In this document: positions 44,776 to 54,522 of the stretch, piece by piece
Layout of the letters: every line of letters starts with the position of its first letter
How positions within the stretch are numbered: the first letter of the stretch is position 1
NCBI RefSeq assembly: GCF_025716945.1
Contig: NZ_JAOVZT010000007.1
Location: 166,432-230,431 of the forward strand
From: Geodermatophilus sp. YIM 151500
GTDB taxonomy: Bacteria > Actinomycetota > Actinomycetes > Mycobacteriales > Geodermatophilaceae
Length of the DNA: 64,000 bases
Direction: 5' to 3'
Notes under the pieces: generated by a model
Told to the model about the DNA's origin: nothing
Seen by the model: only the letters and a program-made list of their open reading frames with translations
The model's database searches: none
Translations under genes and position numbers: made by a program

Positions 44776-44961
44776 ATGGCCAAGAAGGCTCTGATCAACA
44801 AGGCGGCCCGCAAGCCGAAGTTCGCCGTCCGCGCGTACACCCGCTGCCAGCGCTGCGGCCGGCCGCACGCGGTCTTCCGCAAGTTCGGCCTCTGCCGGAT
44901 CTGCCTGCGGGAGATGGCGCACGCCGGGGAGCTCCCCGGTGTGAGCAAGTCCTCGTGGTAG
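44776..44961 (+). CDS. rpsZ: 30S ribosomal protein S14, zinc-binding type
   Basis: The 61-residue S14 has two CxxC pairs (CQRC near 24-27 and CRIC near 40-43), marking the zinc-containing type. It ends VSKSSW. A family A hairpin follows immediately. Confidence 0.95.
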   Translation: MAKKALINKAARKPKFAVRAYTRCQRCGRPHAVFRKFGLCRICLREMAHAGELPGVSKSSW

Positions 44962-45029
44962 AAGGACCCGGCTGCCCCCCACGACACGCTTCGCGCGCCG
45001 CGGGTCCCTGCAGCCGGGCCGCTCCATCA
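44961..45029 (+). repeat. family A hairpin between rpsZ and rpsH
   Basis: Arms CCCGGCTGC and GCAGCCGGG are perfect over nine bases. The core CCCCCCACGACACGCTTCGC and end GGGCCGCTCCATC...TCAC follow the family pattern, within the spc operon. Confidence 0.7.
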
Positions 45030-45110
45030 AATCACTGAACACCGAGAGGCCCCGCCCGACGGCACCAGCCGGACGGCGAGAGGAACCGCGGTGAGAGAGG
45101 CACCACCGCC

Positions 45111-45521
45111 ATGACGATGACCGACCCGATCGCGGACATGCTGACGCGTCTGCGCAATGCCAACCAGGCGTACCACGACTCCGCGGTCATGCCGTCCTCG
45201 AAGCTGAAGACGCACATCGCCGAGATCCTCGAGCAGGAGGGCTACATCTCCGGCTGGCGCGTCGACGACGTCGAGACGGACGGGCACACCTTCAAGCAGC
45301 TCGTGATCGACCTGAAGTACGGGCCCAACCGGGAGCGCAGCATCGCCGGGGTCCGCCGGGTCTCCAAGCCGGGCCTGCGGGTGTACGCGAAGTCCAACGC
45401 CCTGCCCAAGGTGCTCGGCGGTCTCGGCGTGGCGATCATCTCGACCTCGACCGGGCTGCTGACCGACAAGCAGGCGACCAAGAAGGGCGTGGGCGGGGAA
45501 GTCCTCGCCTACGTCTGGTAA
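45111..45521 (+). CDS. rpsH: 30S ribosomal protein S8
   Basis: The 136-residue S8 begins [22 protein letters not shown] and has [19 protein letters not shown]. In other bacteria it represses the spc operon by binding its mRNA. ATG is preceded by GAGAGGC. Confidence 0.95.
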   Translation: MTMTDPIADMLTRLRNANQAYHDSAVMPSSKLKTHIAEILEQEGYISGWRVDDVETDGHTFKQLVIDLKYGPNRERSIAGVRRVSKPGLRVYAKSNALPKVLGGLGVAIISTSTGLLTDKQATKKGVGGEVLAYVW

Positions 45522-45536
45522 GGGAGCGATCTGACG

Positions 45537-46076
45537 ATGTCACGGATCGGACGACTGCCGATTCCCGTGCCGGGTGGTGTCGACGTCACCATCGACGGCC
45601 AGTCGATCAGCGTGAAGGGCCCCAAGGGCACGCTGTCGCACACGGTAGCGGCACCCATCAGCGTCGAACGCGACGACGACGGCACGCTGCGGGTCACCCG
45701 CCCCGACGACGAGCGGCAGAGCCGTGCCCTGCACGGCCTGTCGCGCACGCTGATCGCCAACATGATCACGGGTGTGACCGAGGGTTACACCAAGACGCTG
45801 GAGATCGTCGGCGTCGGCTACCGCGTGCAGGCCCGGGGCTCGGACCTCGAGTTCGCGCTCGGCTTCAGCCACCCGGTGCCGGTCAAGGCGCCCGAGGGCA
45901 TCTCCTTCACCGTCGAGTCGCCCACCCGGCTGCGGGTCAGCGGCATCGACAAGCAGCAGGTCGGCGAGGTCGCGGCCAAGATCCGCAAGATCCGCCGTCC
46001 CGACCCCTACAAGGGCAAGGGCGTGCGGTACCAGGGCGAGGTCATCAAGCGCAAGGTCGGGAAGACGGGTAAGTGA
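45537..46076 (+). CDS. rplF: 50S ribosomal protein L6
   Basis: The 179-residue L6 begins [21 protein letters not shown] and ends [27 protein letters not shown], the family's rRNA-binding end. It sits near the factor-binding site. Its stop overlaps the next start. Confidence 0.95.
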   Translation: MSRIGRLPIPVPGGVDVTIDGQSISVKGPKGTLSHTVAAPISVERDDDGTLRVTRPDDERQSRALHGLSRTLIANMITGVTEGYTKTLEIVGVGYRVQARGSDLEFALGFSHPVPVKAPEGISFTVESPTRLRVSGIDKQQVGEVAAKIRKIRRPDPYKGKGVRYQGEVIKRKVGKTGK

Positions 46077-46498
46077 TGGCTCAGGCAACAGCTTCCAAGC
46101 GCGGGAAGACCGCCGGCGGCCGCAAGCCGGTCGGCACCGACGTCAGCACCGCCCGCCGCGTCTCGCGGCTGCGCCGGCACACCCGGCTGCGCAAGCGCGT
46201 CTCGGGCACGCCCGAGCGCCCGCGTCTCGTCGTCAACCGCAGCTCCCGGCACATCCACGTGCAGGTGGTCGACGACACGGCCGGCCGCACGCTGGTCAGC
46301 GCGTCGACGATGGACGCCAGCCTCCGCGGCGCCGAGGGCGACAAGTCCGCCCTGGCCCGCCGGGTCGGTGCGCTGGTCGCCGAGCGGGCGGCGGCCGCCG
46401 GCATCACCGCGGTCGTGTTCGACCGCGGCGGCAACCGGTATGCGGGGCGGATCGCCGCGCTCGCCGACGGGGCCCGCGAGGGCGGGCTGGACTTCTGA
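46076..46498 (+). CDS. rplR: 50S ribosomal protein L18
   Basis: The 140-residue L18 has [37 protein letters not shown] and [26 protein letters not shown]. It binds 5S rRNA. The ATG at 46076 shares a base with the rplF stop; a GTG one codon up is an alternative. An extra N-terminal segment of about 28 residues is present. Confidence 0.94.
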   Translation: MAQATASKRGKTAGGRKPVGTDVSTARRVSRLRRHTRLRKRVSGTPERPRLVVNRSSRHIHVQVVDDTAGRTLVSASTMDASLRGAEGDKSALARRVGALVAERAAAAGITAVVFDRGGNRYAGRIAALADGAREGGLDF

Positions 46499-46550
46499 TG
46501 AGCGCCGCACCCACCAGTGTCGCGCCAACGATGATCGAGAGGGACGTCTG

Positions 46551-47165
46551 ATGCCAGGACCACAGCGACGCGGCGGCGGCGCCGGCGGCGGCAACGACCG
46601 CCGCGACCGCCGTGACGGCGGGCGGGGCCCCGGGGGCGCGTCCGCCGAGAAGAGCGCCTTCCTCGAGCGCGTGGTGGCCATCAACCGCGTGTCCAAGGTC
46701 GTCAAGGGCGGCCGGCGGTTCAGCTTCACCGCGCTGGTCGTCGTCGGCGACGGCGACGGCACCGTGGGCGTGGGCTACGGCAAGGCCAAGGAGGTGCCCG
46801 CGGCCATCGCCAAGGGCGTCGAGGAGGCCAAGAAGCACTTCTACCGGGTGCCGCGCATCGCCAGCACCATCCCGCACCCGGTCCAGGGCGAGGCGGCGGC
46901 AGGTGTCGTGCTGCTCAAGCCGGCCAGCCCGGGTACCGGTGTCATCGCCGGTGGTCCGGTGCGCGCCGTGCTGGAGTGCGCCGGCATCCACGACGTGCTC
47001 TCCAAGAGCCTCGGGTCGTCCAACCCGATCAACATCGTCCACGCCACCATGCAGGCGCTGAAGGACCTCGTCCGCCCCGAGGAGATCGCCGCCCGCCGCG
47101 GGCTGCCGCTCGAGGACGTCGCCCCGGCCGCCATGCTGCGGGCGCGCGCCGGCCAGGGGGTCTGA
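46551..47165 (+). CDS. rpsE: 30S ribosomal protein S5
   Basis: The 204-residue S5 has a Gly/Arg-rich start (about 35 residues), then [29 protein letters not shown] and [36 protein letters not shown]. It helps unwind mRNA and keep decoding accurate. The 52-base gap before it holds only the ribosome site. Confidence 0.95.
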   Translation: MPGPQRRGGGAGGGNDRRDRRDGGRGPGGASAEKSAFLERVVAINRVSKVVKGGRRFSFTALVVVGDGDGTVGVGYGKAKEVPAAIAKGVEEAKKHFYRVPRIASTIPHPVQGEAAAGVVLLKPASPGTGVIAGGPVRAVLECAGIHDVLSKSLGSSNPINIVHATMQALKDLVRPEEIAARRGLPLEDVAPAAMLRARAGQGV

Positions 47166-47166
47166 C

Positions 47167-47349
47167 GTGGTACAGCTCAAGGTCACCCAGGTCCGGTCGG
47201 CCATCGGTACCAAGCCCAACCAGCGGGCCACGCTGCGCGCGCTGGGCCTCAAGCGGATCAACGACTCGGTCGTCCAGCAGGACCGTCCGGAGATCCGCGG
47301 GATGGTCGCGACCGTGCCGCACCTGGTGCGCGTCGAAGAGATCAGCTGA
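47167..47349 (+). CDS. rpmD: 50S ribosomal protein L30
   Basis: The 60-residue L30 has [29 protein letters not shown] and ends VRVEEIS. It starts with GTG one base after rpsE. Confidence 0.95.
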   Translation: MVQLKVTQVRSAIGTKPNQRATLRALGLKRINDSVVQQDRPEIRGMVATVPHLVRVEEIS

Positions 47350-47377
47350 GCAGAGATCGGCGAGTAGGGAAGCTTCC

Positions 47378-47821
47378 ATGACCATCAAGGTCCACCACCT
47401 GCGCCCGGCCCCCGGCGCCCACACCCCCAAGACCCGCGTGGGTCGCGGGGAGGGCTCCAAGGGCAAGACCGCCGGTCGCGGCACCAAGGGCACCGGCGCG
47501 CGCGGCAACGTCTCGGCCCGCTTCGAGGGCGGCCAGACACCGCTGCACATGCGGCTGCCCAAGTTGTCCGGGTTCAAGAACCGCAACAAGGTCGTCTTCC
47601 AGGTCGTGAACCTGGACCGGATCGCCACGCTGTTCCCGCAGGGCGGGTCCATCGACCCCGACAGCCTGGCCGACGCCGGCGCCGTGCGGCGCGGCCGGCC
47701 GGTCAAGGTGCTCGGCACCGGCGACCTCGGCGGCATCGAGGTGCACGTGCACGCGCACGCGTTCTCGTCGTCCGCGGCCGAGAAGATCGGCGCGGCCGGG
47801 GGCAGCACCACCCGCATCTAG
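47378..47821 (+). CDS. rplO: 50S ribosomal protein L15
   Basis: The 147-residue L15 begins [29 protein letters not shown] and has [18 protein letters not shown]. It is an early assembly protein close to L35. A strong family A terminator follows before secY. Confidence 0.95.
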   Translation: MTIKVHHLRPAPGAHTPKTRVGRGEGSKGKTAGRGTKGTGARGNVSARFEGGQTPLHMRLPKLSGFKNRNKVVFQVVNLDRIATLFPQGGSIDPDSLADAGAVRRGRPVKVLGTGDLGGIEVHVHAHAFSSSAAEKIGAAGGSTTRI

Positions 47822-47824
47822 AAG

Positions 47825-47871
47825 GACCCCCTGCCCCCGCCACGCGCGAGCGCGCGGCGGGGCAGGGGGTC
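47825..47871 (+). terminator. family A hairpin after rplO
   Basis: The stem GACCCCCTGCCCC with its complement is perfect over 13 bases and is continued by GCC/GGC, making it one of the strongest in the window. It is the compact form, ending GGGGGTCACTGG. Confidence 0.8.
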
Positions 47872-47948
47872 ACTGGCGCGGTCCGGCGGCTTCCGCAGCC
47901 GCCGGGCCGCGCATTGCTAATCTCGACGGACCGAGCAGGGGAGGGCAC

Positions 47949-49259
47949 GTGCTGCAGGCGTTCGCTGCGGCGTTCCGGACGCCAGACCTCCGGCGCAAGC
48001 TGCTGTTCTCCTTGGCGATCATCGCCGTCTACCGGCTGGGCGCCGCGGTGCCCGGGCCGGGGGTGTCGGTCCAGGCGATCAACAGCTGCCTCGAGGCCGC
48101 GCAGGCCTCCGACCAGCGGGACGTCTACTCGCTGGTCAACCTGTTCAGCGGCGGCGCGCTGCTGAGGCTGAGCGTGTTCGCGCTCGGGATCATGCCCTAC
48201 ATCACCGCCAGCATCATCGTGCAGCTGCTGGTCGTGGTCATCCCGCGGTTCGAGCAGCTGAAGAAGGAAGGGCAGTCGGGCCAGCAGAAGCTGACGCAGT
48301 ACACCCGCTACCTGACCATCGCGCTCGCCGTCCTGCAGAGCACCGGCATCATCGCGCTGGCCCGCAGCGGCCAGCTCTTCCCGAACTGCAGCGAGCAGAT
48401 CATCCCGTCGGACTCGGTGTGGACGACGGTGGTCCTCGTCATCGCGCTCACCGCCGGCACCGCGTTGATCATGTGGCTGGGTGAGCTGCTCACCGAGAAG
48501 GGGATCGGCAACGGCATGTCCGTGCTGATCTTCACCTCGATCGCGGCGCGGATCCCCGCCGAGGGCGGCGCGATCCTGCAGACCCGCGGCGCGGTGGTCT
48601 TCTCCCTCGTCTGCGCGCTGGCGTTGCTGATCATCGGCGCCGTCGTCTACGTCGAGCAGGCGCAGCGCCGCATCCCGGTCCAGTACGCCAAGCGGATGGT
48701 CGGCCGCCGCATGTACGGCGGCACCTCCACCTACCTGCCGCTCAAGGTCAACCAGGCCGGCGTCATCCCGGTCATCTTCGCCTCGTCGCTGCTCTACCTG
48801 CCGCAGCTGATCAGCCAGTTGCAGGGGAACGAGACCGGCCCCGTCCGGCAGTTCTTCGAGAACTACGTCATCGACCAGAGCAGCCCCGTGCACGTCGCCC
48901 TCTACTTCGGGCTGATCGTCTTCTTCACGTACTTCTACGTGTCGATCACGTTCAACCCGGAGGAGCGTGCCGACGACATGAAGCGCTACGGCGGCTTCAT
49001 CCCCGGCATCAGACCGGGCCGGCCGACCGCGGAGTACCTGCAGTACGTGCTCTCCCGGATCACCCTCCCCGGTTCGATCTACCTCGGACTCGTGGCAGTG
49101 TTGCCCAACCTCTTCCTGTCGATCACGCAGGAGGGGCAGAACCAGAACTTCCCGTTCGGCGGGACCGCGGTGCTGATCATGGTCGGAGTGGGGTTGGAGA
49201 CGGTGAAGCAGATCGAGACGCAGCTCAACCAGCGCAACTACGAAGGGTTCCTGAAGTAG
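47949..49259 (+). CDS. secY: protein translocase subunit SecY
   Basis: The 436-residue channel protein has about ten membrane helices, starting near residue 17 ([21 protein letters not shown]) with the plug region after it. Family motifs include [36 protein letters not shown] and [22 protein letters not shown]. With SecE and SecG it exports proteins. The start is GTG; the stop overlaps the adk start by one base. Confidence 0.95.
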   Translation: MLQAFAAAFRTPDLRRKLLFSLAIIAVYRLGAAVPGPGVSVQAINSCLEAAQASDQRDVYSLVNLFSGGALLRLSVFALGIMPYITASIIVQLLVVVIPRFEQLKKEGQSGQQKLTQYTRYLTIALAVLQSTGIIALARSGQLFPNCSEQIIPSDSVWTTVVLVIALTAGTALIMWLGELLTEKGIGNGMSVLIFTSIAARIPAEGGAILQTRGAVVFSLVCALALLIIGAVVYVEQAQRRIPVQYAKRMVGRRMYGGTSTYLPLKVNQAGVIPVIFASSLLYLPQLISQLQGNETGPVRQFFENYVIDQSSPVHVALYFGLIVFFTYFYVSITFNPEERADDMKRYGGFIPGIRPGRPTAEYLQYVLSRITLPGSIYLGLVAVLPNLFLSITQEGQNQNFPFGGTAVLIMVGVGLETVKQIETQLNQRNYEGFLK

Positions 49260-49840
49260 TGCGCGTCGTGCTGCTCGGCCCCCCGGGGGCCGGCAAGGGG
49301 ACGCAGGCGCAGATCATCGCCGGGAAGCTCGGCGTGCCGGCCATCTCGACCGGTGACATCTTCCGCGCCAACGTCAGCGGCCGGACCGAGCTCGGCCAGC
49401 AGGCCAAGACCTACATGGACGCCGGCGACCTCGTGCCCGACGAGATCACCGTCGCCATGGTGAGGGACCGCCTGGCCGAACCCGACGCCGAGGTCGGCTT
49501 CCTCCTCGATGGCTTCCCGCGCACCATCGCCCAGGCCGAGCAGCTGCGCGAATCGCTCGCCGAGCTGGGTACCGGCCTGGACCGCGTGCTCGAGCTCGTG
49601 GTCGAGGAGGAGGAGCTGGTCCGCCGCCTCTCCGGGCGGCGGATGCTCGTCGACGGGAAGATGGTGCAGCGGGAGGACGACAAGCCCGAGACCGTGCGCC
49701 ACCGGCTCGAGGTCCACCGGGAGCAGACCGCGCCGCTGTCGGACTTCTACGAGGCCGAGGGTCTGCTGGTGACGATCGGCGCCGTCGGGTCGGTCGAGGA
49801 GGTCACCGCCCGGGCGATGGCCGCGCTCGGTCGCGCCTGA
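49259..49840 (+). CDS. adk: adenylate kinase
   Basis: The 193-residue enzyme has the P-loop [12 protein letters not shown] near residue 8, the AMP site [10 protein letters not shown] and the DGFPRT motif. It has the short LID form without the zinc-binding insert. It interconverts ATP, ADP and AMP. Coupled to secY by a one-base overlap. Confidence 0.95.
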   Translation: MRVVLLGPPGAGKGTQAQIIAGKLGVPAISTGDIFRANVSGRTELGQQAKTYMDAGDLVPDEITVAMVRDRLAEPDAEVGFLLDGFPRTIAQAEQLRESLAELGTGLDRVLELVVEEEELVRRLSGRRMLVDGKMVQREDDKPETVRHRLEVHREQTAPLSDFYEAEGLLVTIGAVGSVEEVTARAMAALGRA

Positions 49841-49936
49841 CCGCGGGGCGGCGGCCCGGAGGGTGAGCGGCGGGACGGCGACATGGGTGCAGGCTGGCTC
49901 TCGGCGGTCCCGCTGCTGGCGAAGTGGAGTGGACGG

Positions 49937-50740
49937 ATGATCCAGATCAAGACGGCGCACGAGATCGAGTTGATGCGCGGCGCGGGGCTGGTCGTCGCCG
50001 GGGCCATCGCCGCGGTGCGGGCGGCCGTACGCCCCGGGGTGACCACCGGTGAGCTCGACGCGATCGCCGAGGACCACATCCGCAGCAGGGGGGCGATCCC
50101 GTCGTTCCTGGGCTACCACGGCTTCACCGGCAGCATCTGCGCCTCGATCAACGACGAGATCGTGCACGGGATCCCCGACCCGCGGCGCGCGCTCGCCCTG
50201 GGCGACAACATCTCCATCGACTGCGGAGCGATCCTGCACGGCTGGCACGGCGACTCGGCGGTCACCGTCACGGTGGGGGAGCCGTCGGCCGAGGACGCGG
50301 CGCTGATCGACGTGACCGAGCGCTCCATGTGGGCCGGTCTGGCGCGCGCCGTCGCCGGTGGCCGGCTGACCGACATCAGCCACGCGGTCGAGCAGGTCGT
50401 CGTCGCCGAGTCCCACCCCTACGGCATCGTCGACCACTACGGCGGGCACGGCATCGGCACGGAGATGCACCAGGACCCGCACGTGCTGAACTACGGCCGG
50501 CCCGGCCGCGGGCCCAGGCTGGTGCCCGGGCTGGCGCTGGCCATCGAGCCGATGGTCACCGTGGGCGACCCGGCGACGGTGGAGCTCGAGGACGGCTGGA
50601 CCGTCGTCACCAAGGACGGCTCGCGCGCCGCGCACTTCGAGCACACCGTGGCGATCACCCCCGAGGGGCCGTGGGTCCTCACGGCCGAGGACGGCGGGGT
50701 GGCGGGCCTCGCCCCCTTCGGGATCACGCCCCGCTCCTGA
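49937..50740 (+). CDS. map: methionine aminopeptidase, type I
   Basis: The 267-residue enzyme removes N-terminal Met. Metal ligands are Asp95, Asp106, His in YGGHGIGTE, Glu in LAIEPMVTVG and Glu in AHFEHTVAI; His77 (EIVHGIP) binds substrate. The ATG at 49937 (MIQIKTAHEIELMR) gives the family start; a 54-base longer reading (MGAGW...) is not conserved-looking. Confidence 0.93.
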   Translation: MIQIKTAHEIELMRGAGLVVAGAIAAVRAAVRPGVTTGELDAIAEDHIRSRGAIPSFLGYHGFTGSICASINDEIVHGIPDPRRALALGDNISIDCGAILHGWHGDSAVTVTVGEPSAEDAALIDVTERSMWAGLARAVAGGRLTDISHAVEQVVVAESHPYGIVDHYGGHGIGTEMHQDPHVLNYGRPGRGPRLVPGLALAIEPMVTVGDPATVELEDGWTVVTKDGSRAAHFEHTVAITPEGPWVLTAEDGGVAGLAPFGITPRS

Positions 50741-50778
50741 GCGGCAGGGCACGCCGCGTCGGCTGGGCGCCACCGGGC

Positions 50779-50840
50779 GGGCATAGGAAGCTATGCCTGC
50801 ATCCTGGGCCCCCACACCGTAGGCAGAGCTTCCAATGCCC
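50779..50840. repeat. inverted repeat family C, copy 1
   Basis: The arms are GGGCATAGGAAGCTATGCC (50779-50797) and GGCAGAGCTTCCAATGCCC (50822-50840), complementary except at two positions. Copy 2, nearly identical in the arms, is at 58539-58599. The arms are richer in A+T than the surroundings. It follows the map stop by about 40 bases. Confidence 0.65.
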
Positions 50841-50885
50841 GGGCAGCGCCGGAGGATGGAGCCTGCGGTGTGATCGGGGCCCGGT

Positions 50886-50934
50886 TGGAGAGGCGAGCCG
50901 GGCCGGGGTACAGTGAGCGGTGGCGCTAGCGCCG
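50886..50934 (+). promoter_or_regulatory. promoter and palindrome before infA
   Basis: TTGGAG (50886) and TACAGT (50910) are 18 bases apart. A 12-base palindrome, GGCGCTAGCGCC (50923-50934), lies at the expected transcript start and could be an operator. It probably drives infA-rpmJ-rpsM-rpsK-rpsD-rpoA-rplQ. Confidence 0.45.
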
Positions 50935-51078
50935 TCCCGTCGTCGTGCTGTGGCCGCGTGACCCGGGGCGCCCTCTGCGAGAGCGCCGGCACCACCTGTT
51001 CTGCAATTCCCGAGCGAGCCCGTGCCGTGCACCGGCGTGGGCGCGCACCGCAGCGAGATCGAGGAGGCCGTGTCGGGC

Positions 51079-51300
51079 ATGGCGAAGAAGGACGGGGCCA
51101 TCGAGGTCGAGGGTCGCGTCGTCGAGCCGCTGCCCAACGCGATGTTCCGGGTCGAGCTGCAGAACGGGCACCGGGTGCTCGCCCACATCAGCGGCAAGAT
51201 GCGCCAGCACTACATCCGCATCCTGCCCGAGGACCGCGTCGTCGTGGAGCTCTCGCCCTACGACCTGACGCGCGGTCGCATCGTCTACCGCTACAAGTAA
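51079..51300 (+). CDS. infA: translation initiation factor IF-1
   Basis: The 73-residue factor is a single OB-fold beginning [20 protein letters not shown] and ending [13 protein letters not shown]. The ATG at 51079 gives the standard protein, with GAGGAGG 11 bases upstream; a longer reading from 51022 lacks support. It binds the 30S A site during initiation. Confidence 0.95.
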   Translation: MAKKDGAIEVEGRVVEPLPNAMFRVELQNGHRVLAHISGKMRQHYIRILPEDRVVVELSPYDLTRGRIVYRYK

Positions 51301-51377
51301 CCAAGTGACCGCCGCGGCCGCGCAGCCGGACAGCTGCGCGACCGGCGCACGAGACAGAGAACGAGGGGGCGGCACCG

Positions 51378-51491
51378 GTGAAGGTCCAGCCGTCGGTGAA
51401 GACCATCTGTGACAAGTGCAAGGTGATCCGCCGGCACGGCCGGGTCATGGTCATCTGCGACAACGCCCGGCACAAGCAGCGCCAGGGCTGA
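51378..51491 (+). CDS. rpmJ: 50S ribosomal protein L36
   Basis: The 37-residue L36 reads [17 protein letters not shown] to the end HKQRQG. The zinc ligands Cys11, Cys14, Cys27 and His32 are all present, so this is the zinc-binding type. The GTG follows GAGGGGG, about eight bases upstream. It is too short for most gene calls but clearly real, in its usual place between infA and rpsM. Confidence 0.95.
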   Translation: MKVQPSVKTICDKCKVIRRHGRVMVICDNARHKQRQG

Positions 51492-51506
51492 GGGAGTAGC
51501 TACAAC

Positions 51507-51887
51507 ATGGCACGACTGGCCGGCGTCGACCTGCCCCGCGAGAAGCGGATGGAGATCGCGCTCACCTACATCTACGGCATCGGTAAGGCGCACGCCAAGG
51601 AGACCCTGGCCGCCACCGGCGTCAGCCCGGACCTCCGGGTCAGGGACCTCGGTGACGACGACCTGCTGAAGCTGCGCGACTACATCGACGAGCACTTCCG
51701 CGTCGAGGGTGACCTGCGCCGCGAGGTCGCCGCGGACATCCGCCGCAAGGTGGAGATCGGCTGCTACCAGGGGCTGCGGCACCGCCGCGGGCTGCCCGTC
51801 CACGGCCAGCGCACCCGCACCAACGCGCGCTCGAGCAAGGGCCCGCGCAAGACCATCGCCGGCAAGAAGAAGGCCGGCAAGAAGTAG
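51507..51887 (+). CDS. rpsM: 30S ribosomal protein S13
   Basis: The 126-residue S13 begins [26 protein letters not shown] and has [31 protein letters not shown]. It contacts the P-site tRNA. It starts 15 bases after rpmJ. Confidence 0.95.
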   Translation: MARLAGVDLPREKRMEIALTYIYGIGKAHAKETLAATGVSPDLRVRDLGDDDLLKLRDYIDEHFRVEGDLRREVAADIRRKVEIGCYQGLRHRRGLPVHGQRTRTNARSSKGPRKTIAGKKKAGKK

Positions 51888-51888
51888 G

Positions 51889-51985
51889 AGAAGGACCCCG
51901 GCGCCCCCAGCCCTCGCTCCGCTCGGGCCGGGCCCCTGCGCCGGGGCCGTTCCAGCCCCTCACCCGGGGCCGTCCAGCCCCTCAC
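51889..51985 (+). repeat. family A hairpin with duplicated 3' tail between rpsM and rpsK
   Basis: Arms CCCCGGCGC and GCGCCGGGG are perfect. The 3' tail CCGGGGCCGTTCCAGC plus CCCTCAC is present twice in tandem (51941-51963 and 51964-51985, the second lacking one T). It lies inside an essential operon. Confidence 0.7.
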
Positions 51986-52017
51986 CTCGGCCACGAAAGA
52001 CAAGAGGAACCGGATAC

Positions 52018-52425
52018 ATGCCTCCCAGGGCTCGCGCCGCTGCCGGCGCCAAGAAGGTCCGCCGCAAGGAGAAGAAGAACGTCGCGCACGGCGCGGCGCA
52101 CATCAAGAGCACGTTCAACAACACGATCGTGTCGATCACCGACCCGAACGGGAACGTGATCAGCTGGGCCTCCGCCGGCCACGTCGGCTTCAAGGGGTCG
52201 CGCAAGTCCACGCCGTTCGCCGCGCAGATGGCCGCCGAGAACGCCGCGCGCAAGGCGCAGGAGCACGGCATGCGCAAGGTCGACGTCTTCGTGAAGGGTC
52301 CCGGCTCGGGTCGCGAGACCGCGATCCGGTCCTTGCAGGCCACCGGCCTCGAGGTCGGCCAGATCCAGGACGTCACCCCGCAGCCGCACAACGGCTGCCG
52401 CCCCAAGAAGCGCCGCCGGGTCTGA
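52018..52425 (+). CDS. rpsK: 30S ribosomal protein S11
   Basis: The 135-residue S11 has [41 protein letters not shown] and the end [15 protein letters not shown]. It lies on the 30S platform. The start is ATG after AAGAGG. Confidence 0.95.
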   Translation: MPPRARAAAGAKKVRRKEKKNVAHGAAHIKSTFNNTIVSITDPNGNVISWASAGHVGFKGSRKSTPFAAQMAAENAARKAQEHGMRKVDVFVKGPGSGRETAIRSLQATGLEVGQIQDVTPQPHNGCRPKKRRRV

Positions 52426-52458
52426 CCGGCCACCGACGAGAGCGAAGGTAGAAAAGAC

Positions 52459-53085
52459 GTGGCCCGTTACGCCGGAGCCGACTGCCGCCTGTGCCGGCGG
52501 GAGAAGATGAAGCTGTTCCTCAAGGGCAGCAAGTGCGAGTCCCCGAAGTGCCCGATCGAGATCCGCCCCTACCCGCCGGGCGAGCACGGCCGGGGCCGCA
52601 GCAAGGACAGCGAGTACCTGCTGCAGCTGCGCGAGAAGCAGAAGGCCCGCCGCATCTACGGCGTCCTCGAGAAGCAGTTCCGCGGCTACTACGAGGAGGC
52701 CAACCGCAAGACCGGCAAGACCGGCGAGGTCCTGCTGCAGATCCTCGAGTCGCGGCTGGACAACGTGGTCTACCGGGCCGGCCTGGCCGAGTCCCGCGAC
52801 ATGGCGCGCCAGCTCGTGCGCCACGGCCACATCCGGGTCAACGGCCGCAAGGTCGACATCCCCAGCTACCGACTGGGTGAGCGCGACATCATCGAGGTCG
52901 CTGAGAAGTCGCGGCAGCTCGTGCCGTTCCAGATCGCCCAAGCCCGCGCCGGCGAGCGTCCCGTGCCGGCCTGGCTGGAGGTCATCAGCAGCCAGCTCAA
53001 GGTGCTCGTCCACGGCGTCCCCGCGCGCCAGGTCATCGACACCCCCGTGCAGGAGCAGCTGATCGTCGAGCTCTACTCCAAGTAG
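52459..53085 (+). CDS. rpsD: 30S ribosomal protein S4, zinc-binding type
   Basis: The 208-residue S4 begins [32 protein letters not shown]; four Cys form the zinc site. The S4 RNA-binding domain is at about 95-155 ([25 protein letters not shown]). It starts with GTG. S4 regulates the alpha operon in other bacteria. Confidence 0.95.
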   Translation: MARYAGADCRLCRREKMKLFLKGSKCESPKCPIEIRPYPPGEHGRGRSKDSEYLLQLREKQKARRIYGVLEKQFRGYYEEANRKTGKTGEVLLQILESRLDNVVYRAGLAESRDMARQLVRHGHIRVNGRKVDIPSYRLGERDIIEVAEKSRQLVPFQIAQARAGERPVPAWLEVISSQLKVLVHGVPARQVIDTPVQEQLIVELYSK

Positions 53086-53086
53086 C

Positions 53087-53165
53087 GGAAGGACCCCCTC
53101 GCTCCCCACCACGCGCTCGGCGCGCGGCGGGTCCCGGCGAGGGGGCCGTTCCATCGCCTCACCAC
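53087..53165 (+). repeat. family A hairpin between rpsD and rpoA
   Basis: Arms CCCCCTCGC and GCGAGGGGG are perfect. The core CTCCCCACCACGCGCTCGG and the tail GGCCGTTCCATC...TCAC fit the family. It starts nine bases after the rpsD stop. Confidence 0.75.
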
Positions 53166-53255
53166 GGCCCGGCGGGCGGACGGATGCCCGCCGGGACCTG
53201 CACGACCCCTCGCGGCGTCATATGGCGGGCGCCGGAGGAACCAGGAGGAACGACC

Positions 53256-54335
53256 ATGCTCATCGCACAGCGCCCCACCCTGACCGAGGAGACGATCACC
53301 GAGCAGCGCTCGCGGTTCATCGTCGAGCCGCTGGAGCCCGGCTTCGGCTACACCCTCGGCAACTCCCTGCGCCGCACGCTCCTCTCCTCGATCCCCGGCG
53401 CGGCCGTCACGAGCATCCGGATCGAGGGCACCCTGCACGAGTTCACCACCGTGCCGGGCGTCAAGGAGGACGTCACCGAGATCATCCTCAACCTCAAGGG
53501 CCTGGTGGTCAGCTCCGACTCGGACGAGCCGGTGACCATGTACCTGCGCAAGCAGGGTCCCGGTGAGGTGACGGCGGCAGACATCGCTCCGCCGGCCGGC
53601 GTCGAGGTGCACAACCCCGACCTGCACATCGCCACCCTCAACGGCAAGGGTCGGCTGGAGATCGAACTGGTCGTCGAGCGCGGCCGCGGCTACGTCCCGG
53701 CCCCGCAGAACAAGCAGCCGGGCCAGGAGATCGGCCGCATCCCCGTCGACTCCATCTACTCGCCGGTGCTCAAGGTGACCTACGCCGTCGAGGCCACCCG
53801 CGTCGAGCAGCGCACCGACTTCGACCGGCTGGTCGTCGACGTCGAGACCAAGCCCTCCATCGCGCCGCGCGACGCGATCGCCAGCGCCGGCTCGACGCTG
53901 GTCGAGCTGTTCGGCCTGCTGCGCGAGCTGAACCTGGAGGCCGAGGGCATCGAGGTCGGGCCGTCGCCGGCCGAGGCCGCCGACATCGCCAACTTCTCGA
54001 TGCCGATCGAGGACATGGACCTCACCGTCCGGTCCTACAACTGCCTCAAGCGCGAGGGCGTGCACACCGTCGGGGAGCTGGTGACCCGGTCGGAGGCCGA
54101 CCTGCTCGACATCCGCAACTTCGGGGCCAAGTCGATCGACGAGGTCAAGATGAAGCTGGCGGCCATGGGCCTGGCCCTCAAGGACAGCCCGCCCGGGTTC
54201 ATCCCCAGCTCGGTCGAGAGCTACGACGAGGGCTACGAGACCGACGCCTACCAGGGCACCGCCGACTACGGGAACCCGTACGGCGACGTCCAGGAGTACG
54301 CCGAGGGCGACTACCGGGAGACCGAGCAGCTCTGA
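53256..54335 (+). CDS. rpoA: RNA polymerase alpha subunit
   Basis: The 359-residue subunit has the N-terminal assembly domain ([26 protein letters not shown]) and the C-terminal domain binding DNA and activators (about 250-315, with [17 protein letters not shown] and [11 protein letters not shown]). A 40-residue acidic, Tyr/Glu/Asp-rich tail follows ([18 protein letters not shown]). The ATG after AGGAGG is preferred; the longer reading from 53184 starts with atypical sequence. Confidence 0.95.
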   Translation: MLIAQRPTLTEETITEQRSRFIVEPLEPGFGYTLGNSLRRTLLSSIPGAAVTSIRIEGTLHEFTTVPGVKEDVTEIILNLKGLVVSSDSDEPVTMYLRKQGPGEVTAADIAPPAGVEVHNPDLHIATLNGKGRLEIELVVERGRGYVPAPQNKQPGQEIGRIPVDSIYSPVLKVTYAVEATRVEQRTDFDRLVVDVETKPSIAPRDAIASAGSTLVELFGLLRELNLEAEGIEVGPSPAEAADIANFSMPIEDMDLTVRSYNCLKREGVHTVGELVTRSEADLLDIRNFGAKSIDEVKMKLAAMGLALKDSPPGFIPSSVESYDEGYETDAYQGTADYGNPYGDVQEYAEGDYRETEQL

Positions 54336-54392
54336 CAGGAGCCCGCCCTCCCCACCCCACGAGGCTCGGGGTGGGACCTGGGACGGGCCGCA
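54336..54392 (+). repeat. family A-like hairpin after rpoA
   Basis: The inner stem CCCACCCC...GGGGTGGG is perfect; the outer CCCGCCC and GGGACGGG is imperfect. It is a diverged copy without the CCGTTCCA end. Confidence 0.5.
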
Positions 54393-54411
54393 CCCGTGGC
54401 CTGCAGCGGGG

Positions 54412-54444
54412 CCGGGCCGGACGGCAGCCCGCCGTCCGGCCCGG
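54412..54444 (+). terminator. strong hairpin between rpoA and rplQ
   Basis: Perfect 14-bp arms (CCGGGCCGGACGGC) with a five-base loop. It lies 79 bases before the rplQ start, so rplQ may be made from a weaker or separate transcript. Confidence 0.6.
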
Positions 54445-54522
54445 ACCGGCCACCCGCCACACTGAACGGACGAAGGACCGCAGCCGCGCACCGACCGCCC
54501 GGCCGCCCGAGGAAGGACCGAC

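Larger units (their letters stand above)
50741..51078 (+). other. 338-base gap between map and infA
   Basis: It holds family C hairpin copy 1 (50779-50840), a possible promoter (50886-50915) and a palindrome at 50923-50934. No protein gene is supported. Confidence 0.6.

Noticed and set aside
47360..47377. AAGCTTCC before rplO as a family C repeat copy
   Set aside because: Only eight bases match and no inverted partner is present; it is just the ribosome-site region.
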